Shown here in pieces: positions 46,945 to 54,610 of a stretch of DNA of 64,000 bases. The notes beneath the pieces are model-generated. The model saw only the letters and a list, made by a program, of their open reading frames with translations. It was not told the origin of the DNA and did not search any database. Position numbers and translations under genes: made by a program. The stretch spans positions 1 to 64,000 of the forward strand of contig MNWT01000019.1 of NCBI GenBank assembly GCA_001872735.1, read 5' to 3'. Numbering within the stretch: position 1 is the first letter of the stretch; every line of letters starts with the position of its first letter. Source of the stretch: Verrucomicrobia bacterium CG1_02_43_26. Lineage in GTDB: Bacteria; Verrucomicrobiota; Verrucomicrobiia; Opitutales; CG1-02-43-26.

Positions 46945-47670
46945 ATGAATAAAATCACATTTAATCAAAAAAAATACGTTCAAAACGGCAATGAGAATAA
47001 AAAGGGAAATCAGTTCTGCAATAAAAGCATAGAGAGAGTTGAGAAGCCTGGGATTAAAAAAGAAATTTCACCCAAGAGCAATAATCCATTCACCGATCTT
47101 GGCTGCCGCAATATAAATAAGGAAGAACTGGTAACGTTTAGCACAACAACACGCGTGGACGGTGTTGTAGAAAGTTCCGAAACGGTATGTGTAATAGGCA
47201 ATCGTATTGTAAGCCACGAAAAAGCAGGTGAAGCTGTAAAAAAGAGCCTAGGATTTAAAGTAAAAGATGACGTAACGATTGCTTGGGTCTGCCCTGGGGT
47301 AGATAGTAGAGAACTCCCTAAATTGAAATTCAAGTATGTCGTGACTAGAATTGAGGATAATCAAAAGACCATATATCTTTACGAGAAAGACATTAATGAA
47401 GTGATAAAAGGAAAAAGGTACGCGTTTGTTGAACATTTTTCCAAGAAGACAAATGACGACAAGAGTGAGGAGACCGTCTTTGATTTCGAAAAGAAATTCA
47501 ACCTAGAAAAGGGCGTACAATCCGAGGAACAGTTTAAAAAATTACTGGATGATGCTGTTGTAAAAGTTAAAAAGGAAGAAGACGCTCTAAATATCCGTAA
47601 AGAGGATCTTAAAAAGGAAGAGTTAGAAAATCTTGTTAATTCAATGATAAATTTGGTTTTAGAGAATTAA
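46945..47670 (+). CDS. Unrecognised lysine-rich protein
   Basis: A 241-residue soluble protein, very rich in Lys, Glu and Asn, without signal peptide or membrane segment. The N-terminal 60 residues look disordered; residues 65-150 form a likely beta-rich domain (ELVTFSTTTRVDGVVESSE and KLKFKYVVTRIEDNQKTIYL); the last 70 residues are a charged helix (EEQFKKLLDDAVVKVKKEED). I recognise no family. The gene is AT-rich against its neighbours, has no Shine-Dalgarno sequence and ends in its own strong terminator. Those traits match the F-box and ankyrin genes, so it may be another accessory or effector gene; that is inference. Confidence 0.6.
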   Translation: MNKITFNQKKYVQNGNENKKGNQFCNKSIERVEKPGIKKEISPKSNNPFTDLGCRNINKEELVTFSTTTRVDGVVESSETVCVIGNRIVSHEKAGEAVKKSLGFKVKDDVTIAWVCPGVDSRELPKLKFKYVVTRIEDNQKTIYLYEKDINEVIKGKRYAFVEHFSKKTNDDKSEETVFDFEKKFNLEKGVQSEEQFKKLLDDAVVKVKKEEDALNIRKEDLKKEELENLVNSMINLVLEN

Positions 47671-47706
47671 GATACCCTGATCCAAAAAATCAATGTCCAT
47701 TACTTA

Positions 47707-47738
47707 AAAAGATAGGACTTGCAAGACTCCTATCTTTT
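47707..47738 (+). terminator. Strong intrinsic terminator before ilvA
   Basis: AAAAGATAGGA (47707-47717) pairs with TCCTATCTTTT (47728-47738) around a 10-base loop; the stem itself ends in the T-run. It closes the preceding unknown gene. Its position before 47770 supports the downstream start for ilvA. Confidence 0.8.
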
Positions 47739-47769
47739 CTCTCATACTTGTTGCATTGTTTTATATAAA

Positions 47770-49305
47770 ATGGCTCAAGCACAATCATCTGAATTGGAAT
47801 TGGATACACAACTCCACGCTGCTATACAGGAAGCCTTTGAGGAGGTTTATAACGGGGGTAAAAAGAGCCCTATTGATAAAATCAAGTTAGCGGATCTAGG
47901 AACCACGGTTTATTTAAAACGTGAGGACCTAAATGAAGCGCATTGTTATAAATGGCGGGGAGCGTATAACCGCATTAGAGTACTTTCCGAAAAAGAGCGG
48001 ATGAAAGGGGTTGTGGCTGCATCTGCCGGTAATCACGCGCAAGGGGTTGCGTTGGCGGCAAAACGTTTCGGCATTCATGCTACTGTATTTATGCCCAAGT
48101 TCTCCCCCTATTTAAAACAACACGATGCCAAAGTGATTGGTGGGGAAAACGTAGAGATTATCATGGTTGGCGAGACCTTCCAGGAGGCGATGCAGGAGGC
48201 TTTGAAAGCAGCAAAAAAAGACGGTAAGACGTTGATACACGCGTATGATGATTTACAGGTAATGGCGGGCCAGGGAACTATTGGAGAAGAAATCAATGAA
48301 TACCCGGAAGGCCCTTTTGATGCTATTTTCATACAAATAGGCGGTGGCGGTATAGCTTCTGGAATAGCTTGCGCGGTAAAGCATAAATATCCCGATACCA
48401 AAATCATTGGCGTGGAGTGCGCCGGGCAATTGTGTATGAAAGCTGCGTTACAAGAACACAAACCTGTCTTACTGGATTCCGTAGACTCCTTTTGCGATGG
48501 TACGGCCATGAGCCGGGCAGGCGAGCTTACCTGGCAAATTTGCAGCAAATACCTGGATGAACACGTAACCGTTACCAATGAAGATGTTTGCCTAGCGATT
48601 AAAACACTATGGGAAAACCATCGTTGCATTTTGGAACCCTCCGGTGCGTTAGGATTCGCGGGTTATTTGGATCAATTGGATCATTGGAAAAACAAAAAGG
48701 TGCTCTGTATTGCTACAGGCTCAAACGTTGATTTTGATAAATTGGCCTGGATTGCTCGACACGCGAGTGTTTCTAACCATCGATTACACGGTGTGCGTAT
48801 TGAGCTTAAGGAAGAGCCGAGAAGTCTTTTGCACTTATTGTCTACCGGACTTGATCATTTTGATATACGCAATATACAGTATGGTAAATCGCATAGCGAG
48901 CAGGCTACTGTAATCATTGGCTTTGAAGCAAAAGGTTTGGAGTTTGATTCCCTAATGAGTAATTGGGACGAGCATCAACTGAATTGGGAAGAGCTTGTTG
49001 CGGATGAAATTGACGAGTATCACAAGATTGCCCTAGATAATGAATTATTGAGTAATCCCGTTTTTGTAACGGTTAAACTCAAAGGCATAAAAGAATCATT
49101 TAGTAAGCTTTTGGAAAAGATCCCGGAAGATTGTAATATTTGCTATCTTAATTATAGTTATGATGGCCATGGGGATGCGCACGCAACGTTGGGCATAGAG
49201 TTCTCTGATACAAAGCAACGTTCGGAGTTTACGAAACAGAAGTTCCCTAAAGACAAATATTGCCTGGCCTCAAAGCTAGTATCGATAGACTCTCTAAATA
49301 TTTAA
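47770..49305 (+). CDS. ilvA: Threonine ammonia-lyase, biosynthetic
   Basis: Converts threonine to 2-oxobutanoate for isoleucine synthesis, with PLP. The 511-residue protein has the PLP lysine in CYKWRGAYNRIRVL, the substrate loop ASAGNHAQGVALAA, the phosphate-binding GGGGIASGIA and the C-terminal pair of ACT-like regulatory domains (about residues 330-500), which bind isoleucine or valine in the family. The start at 47770 gives MAQAQSSELELD; a frame extension upstream runs through the terminator stem. It overlaps the convergent menF by 12 bases. Other isoleucine genes are not in the window. Confidence 0.92.
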   Translation: MAQAQSSELELDTQLHAAIQEAFEEVYNGGKKSPIDKIKLADLGTTVYLKREDLNEAHCYKWRGAYNRIRVLSEKERMKGVVAASAGNHAQGVALAAKRFGIHATVFMPKFSPYLKQHDAKVIGGENVEIIMVGETFQEAMQEALKAAKKDGKTLIHAYDDLQVMAGQGTIGEEINEYPEGPFDAIFIQIGGGGIASGIACAVKHKYPDTKIIGVECAGQLCMKAALQEHKPVLLDSVDSFCDGTAMSRAGELTWQICSKYLDEHVTVTNEDVCLAIKTLWENHRCILEPSGALGFAGYLDQLDHWKNKKVLCIATGSNVDFDKLAWIARHASVSNHRLHGVRIELKEEPRSLLHLLSTGLDHFDIRNIQYGKSHSEQATVIIGFEAKGLEFDSLMSNWDEHQLNWEELVADEIDEYHKIALDNELLSNPVFVTVKLKGIKESFSKLLEKIPEDCNICYLNYSYDGHGDAHATLGIEFSDTKQRSEFTKQKFPKDKYCLASKLVSIDSLNI

Positions 49306-50718
49306 CAAGAGTGCTTGAAGCTTCATATCCGTCTCTGCCTTTTCTTTGTAGGGATCGGAGCCTTGTACAATGCCGGCGCCCGCAAATAGCCTAGCTCTAT
49401 GCTCTTCCATTAAAGCGGAACGAATTGCGACGAGCATTTGCCCGTTGTTTTTATAATCAAACCAACCGATTACGCCGGCGTACAGACCTCGATCAAAGTT
49501 TTCGATTTCCTTTATGGAATTACGAGCCACATCTACGGGCGTACCGCCTACTGCGGGGGTAGGGTGTAAAGCAGAAACAAGATCCAGGATATGCTGCCCG
49601 TTTATTAAATACGCGGAAATAGAAGTTTTAATGTGCTGGACGTTGCGCAACTTCAGTAAGACCGGTTGCTCACTTTTTTCAGCAGATACATTTATGTTAG
49701 CTAAGTTTTGAAGAATAGCATCTACGACTAATTGATGCTCGTGGATATCCTTTTTGCTGTTAAGAAGAGCGATCCCGTATGCTTCATCCTCTACTCCTGT
49801 TTTACCACGAGGTGCGGAACCCGCCAATGCGTGTGTCGTAAACTCGTTATCGGAGACGGTAAGTAATTTTTCCGGAGTAGCTGCAATAAAGTTTTTGCCC
49901 TGCTCGTTTGAAAAAGAAAGTGTATAGCAGTTGGTAAAGTTCTTACGAAGACGGTTTAATGAAACCAAAGGATTAAAGGGTTTCTTGGGCTTTAAATCGA
50001 CTGCCCGGGCCAGGACGATCTTGCTATATTTGGCCTTTTCTATATCGATAATCGCGGTGCGAACAGCGTTTTCAAAATAGGCTTCCCCACCGACCTCTTC
50101 GGGTTGAAAAACCTCTGCTTGCTCCGGGACGGCAAGAGGAAATGTATCCTGATTCATTGCTGAAAGTTTCTTGTGCGCAGCCCATACCTTTTCTACTAAC
50201 TGCGGGATATCAGAATCTTTATCCACCACAATGTTCACGACAACGGAACAACTATCAGGCGTCTTAGATGCTTGCCAGAGCGGAACAAAGACGGTTGCGG
50301 GGGCAAAGCTATTTTCTTTACGCGATTCTAGATCATCAAAAAACGTAAAAGCTGTGAAAAAATGAGGCCCGGTAAACGCAGCTGTTAAATCCCCAAATGC
50401 GATTGTATTTTCGATAATATTTTCCGCAAATGCCTTTACCTTAGCGAAGCGATCTTTACTCGCAAAAGTGGCCGACAACGCGGATTCGGCTCCAATAGTA
50501 GCCTTGCCTTCTTCAGGGTGCTCAATGTAGCAATGAAGGGCATTTTTTTCATGAATGGAAGCGAGGACGAGTAGGGGATCAATATGAGGAACTTGCAGGG
50601 AAATGCTCACGAGCTGGAAGTTGTTTTTTTGAAGCGCCACGGAGTGACAATACCGCAAAAAGGCTTCCAATGAAGCTTTATCTTTATTGGGAAACAGGGT
50701 ACTACTTACAACTTCCAT
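49294..50718 (-). CDS. menF: Isochorismate synthase
   Basis: Converts chorismate to isochorismate, normally for menaquinone. The 474-residue protein has the chorismate-binding domain in its second half: ATPEKLLTVSDNEFTTHALA, GSAPRGKT, the HLHPTPAVGGTP-type block (SALHPTPAVGGTPVDVA) and FAGAGIVQGSDPYKE. The N-terminal half is typically variable. EntC-type enzymes share this fold, but no siderophore genes are nearby, so MenF is favoured. It is the last gene of a minus-strand run, six bases after metG. Confidence 0.87.
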   Translation of the reverse strand: MEVVSSTLFPNKDKASLEAFLRYCHSVALQKNNFQLVSISLQVPHIDPLLVLASIHEKNALHCYIEHPEEGKATIGAESALSATFASKDRFAKVKAFAENIIENTIAFGDLTAAFTGPHFFTAFTFFDDLESRKENSFAPATVFVPLWQASKTPDSCSVVVNIVVDKDSDIPQLVEKVWAAHKKLSAMNQDTFPLAVPEQAEVFQPEEVGGEAYFENAVRTAIIDIEKAKYSKIVLARAVDLKPKKPFNPLVSLNRLRKNFTNCYTLSFSNEQGKNFIAATPEKLLTVSDNEFTTHALAGSAPRGKTGVEDEAYGIALLNSKKDIHEHQLVVDAILQNLANINVSAEKSEQPVLLKLRNVQHIKTSISAYLINGQHILDLVSALHPTPAVGGTPVDVARNSIKEIENFDRGLYAGVIGWFDYKNNGQMLVAIRSALMEEHRARLFAGAGIVQGSDPYKEKAETDMKLQALLLNI

Positions 50719-50724
50719 CTTTTT

Positions 50725-52257
50725 TTACTCTAAATCAATTCGGGGGAACAAAATTTCTTTTTCGCCAATGGTCTTACCCGTGAGAACCTCAGACCATTCT
50801 AAGTGGTTATCAAATGTTTTAATATCCTGAGTACCTAAAGCCTCTAAGATACGCCGCGAAGTGCGCGGGATAATGGGTTTTAAAATAATAGACGCAAGGC
50901 GCAAAGCTTCACCCACAGAAGCCAGAGAAGTCAGAAGCCTTGACTGATCCTCCATGCTTTCTGATTTTGCTAGCTTCCAAGGCGCACGAATTTCTACGTA
51001 ACGATTTGTTGCGCGAATGAACATGAAAATCTGCTCAATTGCCTTATGGAACTGAAATGTATCAAACAATTCAAGGACTTCCTTCTTGGTACTTTCCCAA
51101 AGCGCCTTGAGGGCTTCCTCCGGTTTTTCCTCTAATTGAGCTGCGGGTACTTTGCCTTCGCAGTATCGAGTAGTCATGTTCATGAAACGACTTAAGAGAT
51201 TACCTAAGTCATTCCCCAAATCGCTGTTATAACGGCTTGTGAACAGAGCTATAGAGAAGTCACTATCCTGGCCCACATTCATTTCCCGAATCAAGAAATA
51301 ACGAAAAGCGTCTGCCCCAAAAGCCTCAATCAACTCCAAAGGATCAATCACATTGCCAGTACTCTTGGACATTTTGCTTCCGGAAGCTAGCCACCAACCA
51401 TGTACGATAAAGGACTTCGGCAAAGGAATATCCATTGCTTTCAGGATAATGGGCCAATAAACGGCATGCGGGGGGACGAGAATATCCTTACCGATTACGT
51501 GGTAATCCGCGGGCCAATATTTTTCAAATTCGTCTGTACCATAGCCCACTGCCGAAATGTAGTTAATCAAAGCATCAAACCACACATAGGAAACATAATC
51601 GTCATCGAAGGGCAGGCTAATACCCCATTGTAAGCGTTCCTTAGGACGAGAAATGCAGAGGTCGTTGATCGGCTCTTTCAGGAATTCGAGAACCTGTTTG
51701 GCACGATATTTTGGGAAAATAAAATCTTCATTCTTTTGAATATGGTCGATCAACCAGTCCTGATATTGGCTTAGATTGAAAAAGTAGTTTGATTCGCTGA
51801 TTTCGGTAACTTCGCCGTAGGACTCTGGCCACTTACCATCTACCTTATCCTTCTCTTGTAAAAACTGTTCTTCCTTGGTGCTGTAGTAGCCCTTGTACTC
51901 GGATTTGTAAATTTCACCCTTTGCAAAGAGGTTAAGCAGGATTTTATTAACAACATCCTTGTGCCTACGCTCGGTGGTACGTATATAATCATCGTAAGTA
52001 ATATCTAAACGCCCGCAAAGCGCCTTATATTCCTCGGCGACACCATCGCAAAGCTCTTGAGGCGTTACCCCTCGTTTTTCCGCGGTTTGCTGCACCTTTT
52101 GGCCATGCTCATCCAGACCGGTAACGAAGTAGACATCCTTGCCCTTAAGACGATTATAACGCGCGATCACATCTGTTAAAACCTTTTCGTAGGCATGACC
52201 AATGTGAGGGCTTCCATTGGCGTAATCGATAGCTGTAGTGATATAAAAAGACTTCAT
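50725..52257 (-). CDS. metG: Methionyl-tRNA synthetase, short form without zinc knuckle
   Basis: Charges tRNA-Met. The 510-residue class I enzyme has the HIGH-type motif in YANGSPHIGHAYEKVLTDVI and the KMSKS motif in SKMSKSTGNVIDP, with an anticodon-binding helical domain after it. The inserted connective domain reads YYSTKEEQFLQEKD in place of the cysteine-rich zinc site, so this is a zinc-free form. The optional C-terminal tRNA-binding domain is absent, as in many minimal MetRS. The start at 52257 gives MKSFYITTAIDYANG. Confidence 0.97.
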   Translation of the reverse strand: MKSFYITTAIDYANGSPHIGHAYEKVLTDVIARYNRLKGKDVYFVTGLDEHGQKVQQTAEKRGVTPQELCDGVAEEYKALCGRLDITYDDYIRTTERRHKDVVNKILLNLFAKGEIYKSEYKGYYSTKEEQFLQEKDKVDGKWPESYGEVTEISESNYFFNLSQYQDWLIDHIQKNEDFIFPKYRAKQVLEFLKEPINDLCISRPKERLQWGISLPFDDDYVSYVWFDALINYISAVGYGTDEFEKYWPADYHVIGKDILVPPHAVYWPIILKAMDIPLPKSFIVHGWWLASGSKMSKSTGNVIDPLELIEAFGADAFRYFLIREMNVGQDSDFSIALFTSRYNSDLGNDLGNLLSRFMNMTTRYCEGKVPAAQLEEKPEEALKALWESTKKEVLELFDTFQFHKAIEQIFMFIRATNRYVEIRAPWKLAKSESMEDQSRLLTSLASVGEALRLASIILKPIIPRTSRRILEALGTQDIKTFDNHLEWSEVLTGKTIGEKEILFPRIDLE

Positions 52258-52282
52258 GCCAAAATATATAGTAAAATAAAAT

Positions 52283-52310
52283 AAGGCCTACCTTTGAAAA
52301 AGTAAACCTT
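52283..52310 (-). terminator. Intrinsic terminator after rpmG
   Basis: On the minus strand AAGGTTTAC pairs with GTAGGCCTT (two G-T pairs) around a 10-base loop, followed by the T-rich ATTTTATTTT. It lies 47 bases after the rpmG stop and before metG. Confidence 0.6.
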
Positions 52311-52357
52311 AATAATGAAAGATTGTTTGTAAAAGCCTTAAGGGCTCAGCACCAATG

Positions 52358-52531
52358 TTACTTGGATTTGATTTCGCGGTGTATGGTATGACGCTTGAGA
52401 TGTTTGTTAAACTTCTTTTTCTCAACGCGCTCCGTCTGTAACTTTTTGTTACGGGAGGTCATATAACGGGAAACAGGTTTTCCTTCTTTCCGGGCTTCTG
52501 TGCATTCAATAATAACGTGTTCTCTTGCCAT
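52358..52531 (-). CDS. rpmG: 50S ribosomal protein L33
   Basis: A 57-residue basic ribosomal protein, too short for many gene callers. It begins [20 protein letters not shown] and continues [20 protein letters not shown], ending [13 protein letters not shown], which is the L33 pattern for the cysteine-poor type that lacks the zinc-binding pairs. Position 52531 starts with ATG and the frame is clear to a TAA. It lies between the EIIA-DisA gene and metG on the same strand and has its own terminator. Confidence 0.9.
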   Translation of the reverse strand: MAREHVIIECTEARKEGKPVSRYMTSRNKKLQTERVEKKKFNKHLKRHTIHREIKSK

Positions 52532-52616
52532 AACTTTTCTAAATTATTGACCTAGTGTATGGGTTTTGTAGCCAGAATCAAGCAAAAATAACGAATAAAA
52601 AAATAACTCCTTATTT

Positions 52617-53987
52617 TCAAGGTGCCCCGCGTATAGATTTCTCGATAATAGGGAGTAATTGGCCACGCCTAAAGAGAGTTACTTGCCCGGTACTAGCGGA
52701 TACAATAATGGAAATACAATCTGCTGCTAAGGATATGGCGGCGCCGGCAGCATGACGTGTACCCAGACCGCTTGGAAGCTCATGCTGGTAGTCTGGGGCG
52801 TGGATCAAACTTCCTGCAGAAAGGAGCACGCCGTCTCCACGGACAATAAAAGCGCCATCGATACTCGAGTATTCCTTAACGGTTTCATCCATGAAAGGGT
52901 TAAGAATGTTGCGATCCTCATCACGGTAGCCGTAGAAAGGATTTAGGATAAGAGGTTTGATAAAAGGCTTTAAATCATCCGCATCCCCCAAAACAAATAT
53001 GCAGCCAACGGGTTTGCCTTCTCTTCCTTCAACAGCGAGCTCGGTAGCAATGGCGAGGACGCGTTCCATGACCTCCGGTTTCACACAACTAGGCAACATA
53101 TCCGATTGCTTATTAAAAACGGCCTGGAATTCTTCCTTGATGTCTACGACCACAATACTATCAAACCGTTCACTTTTAGCGAGACCCCCGATACAGCAAA
53201 CACGTTCATCATATTGAAGAATACCCCGTGTTAAACCAATCAATATGGCGCTACGCATTTGAGACAAGCGGTTACCCGAGAAAGATTTTACCTGGATAAA
53301 AGAATCAGGAAAACCCTCTTGTGTAGGGGACTCTGAAGCAGACTGCGTTACTAAAATGGTATTAAATTCTTCGGTTGTCTCGGAATCCAGCTCAACACCC
53401 TTAGGAAAGACGTCCCCAAAGACCATGAGCGAAGTGCACCTTACCCCTTTGGCGATTTTAATCGATTCACGAAGAACGAGTTGATTAAAGTTATCAGGTT
53501 TTGGCTCCAGTTCCTGTTTTCTACCGATCACTCCGCCGAAGCACATCTTTGTTTGATCACGAAAAGATTCGAGCGTCGTGGTAGCTGTCAGTTTATCAAC
53601 CAGAACGTTATCATGAAAAATTCTACCCAACGCAGCCAAGACGTTGAGATAAGAGTCTTCCTCTTCGGATGCGAGCAGGAGGAAAATCAAACGAATTTCT
53701 CGGTACTCCTTGAGCCCCTCGTATTCCAAACCGTCCGCGCATCTTCCCACCGCAAAAATGTAAGAACGCTTTATAGGGAGCTTCAAGTGGGGTAAAAGAA
53801 TACCGTTACCCAAGCAAGTGGTCATACTGGATTCCCGTTCCAGAAGCATATTTAGCAGGTTTTTACGAGAAAGGGGGCCTTCTTCTTCCAATGGGGATAC
53901 CGCGAGCAATTCCGACAAAGCGCCCTCAAGGCTACTGCTCTGGATATCTATAATTCTGGAACGGGCTATAAAGCGGTCTAAACGCAT
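52617..53987 (-). CDS. EIIA-type PTS domain fused to a DisA_N diadenylate cyclase-like domain
   Basis: A 456-residue two-domain protein. Residues 1-150 resemble a PTS EIIA of the fructose/Ntr type, with the phosphorylatable histidine in CLGNGILLPHLKLP (H67). A middle region (150-300) contains a universal-stress-like or Rossmann-type fold that I cannot assign. Residues 340-456 form a DisA_N (DAC) domain: DGAFIVRGDGVLLSAG (from D377) and GLGTRHAAGAAISLAAD (R411-H412). In canonical DAC enzymes the second motif reads RHR; here the second Arg is replaced by Ala, so c-di-AMP synthesis is likely but not certain. The fusion could tie c-di-AMP to PTS phosphorylation. It follows nuoA by 44 bases. Confidence 0.82.
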   Translation of the reverse strand: MRLDRFIARSRIIDIQSSSLEGALSELLAVSPLEEEGPLSRKNLLNMLLERESSMTTCLGNGILLPHLKLPIKRSYIFAVGRCADGLEYEGLKEYREIRLIFLLLASEEEDSYLNVLAALGRIFHDNVLVDKLTATTTLESFRDQTKMCFGGVIGRKQELEPKPDNFNQLVLRESIKIAKGVRCTSLMVFGDVFPKGVELDSETTEEFNTILVTQSASESPTQEGFPDSFIQVKSFSGNRLSQMRSAILIGLTRGILQYDERVCCIGGLAKSERFDSIVVVDIKEEFQAVFNKQSDMLPSCVKPEVMERVLAIATELAVEGREGKPVGCIFVLGDADDLKPFIKPLILNPFYGYRDEDRNILNPFMDETVKEYSSIDGAFIVRGDGVLLSAGSLIHAPDYQHELPSGLGTRHAAGAAISLAADCISIIVSASTGQVTLFRRGQLLPIIEKSIRGAP

Positions 53988-54031
53988 TTACATGTATTAT
54001 TAAAACAGGGGAGGGAGGAATGAGAAAACGC

Positions 54032-54406
54032 CTAGGATTCCCATTTCAAGGCATTTTTTTTCATTTCGTAAACAAAACCTGCCAAGAGGAGGAGGAAGAA
54101 AAAGAGCATCGGCAATAGTATGGGAATAGAAGCTGCCAAAAACTCACGATAGACCATCACCCAAGGGATAATGAAGACGACTTCGATATCGAACAGGATA
54201 AACAGCATAGCGATCACATAAAACTTGATCGCGAATTTGGGATGCGCTTGGCTAGGGTTAGGGATACCGCACTCATAAGCTGAATCCTTGAATTTATTAT
54301 GCAAAGCGCGTTGCCCAAAGACATAACTTGCTCCCAATATGATAATGGCAAACGCTACCGCCAATAAAATTTGAATTAAAACAGGTAAATAAGCCGCCAA
54401 TGTCAT
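54032..54406 (-). CDS. nuoA: NADH-quinone oxidoreductase subunit A
   Basis: A 124-residue membrane subunit of respiratory complex I with three transmembrane segments. The loop AYECGIPNPSQAHPKFAIKFY contains the conserved E-C-G block of NuoA/ND3, and FILFDIEVVFIIPW follows as expected. It stands alone: no nuoB or other complex I gene is on either side, while in most genomes nuoA starts the nuo operon. Together with menF it indicates a menaquinone-linked respiratory chain. Confidence 0.92.
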   Translation of the reverse strand: MTLAAYLPVLIQILLAVAFAIIILGASYVFGQRALHNKFKDSAYECGIPNPSQAHPKFAIKFYVIAMLFILFDIEVVFIIPWVMVYREFLAASIPILLPMLFFFLLLLAGFVYEMKKNALKWES

Positions 54407-54558
54407 GAAGATTATATTATTGCTTACCTACGCGGAATGGCAAGATTGTTTTTGGTGAAAAGATTAGCTTGGTGAAGTCAATGCTTGCAATAAATAACGG
54501 GATAGCAGTGAGGGATCTGTCTTACGAAAAAGCCGGTCATGCTTTAGTAAATATTTCC

Positions 54559-54574
54559 TCGAGCCCTGGCTCGA
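54559..54574 (+). promoter_or_regulatory. Hairpin just before the large unknown gene
   Basis: TCGAGCC (54559-54565) and GGCTCGA (54568-54574) form a seven-pair stem with a two-base gap, so the real loop is probably four bases. TTT follows. It lies 36 bases before the preferred start codon and four before an alternative ATG. It could be an attenuator or a weak terminator for upstream transcription. Confidence 0.4.
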
Positions 54575-54610
54575 TTTATGATAAACATTTTCCAGCATCC
54601 AGGAAAGAAA

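Noticed and set aside
48108-48629. 173-codon antisense frame within ilvA
   Set aside because: The sense frame encodes clear threonine deaminase motifs; the antisense frame is a by-product of its codon composition.
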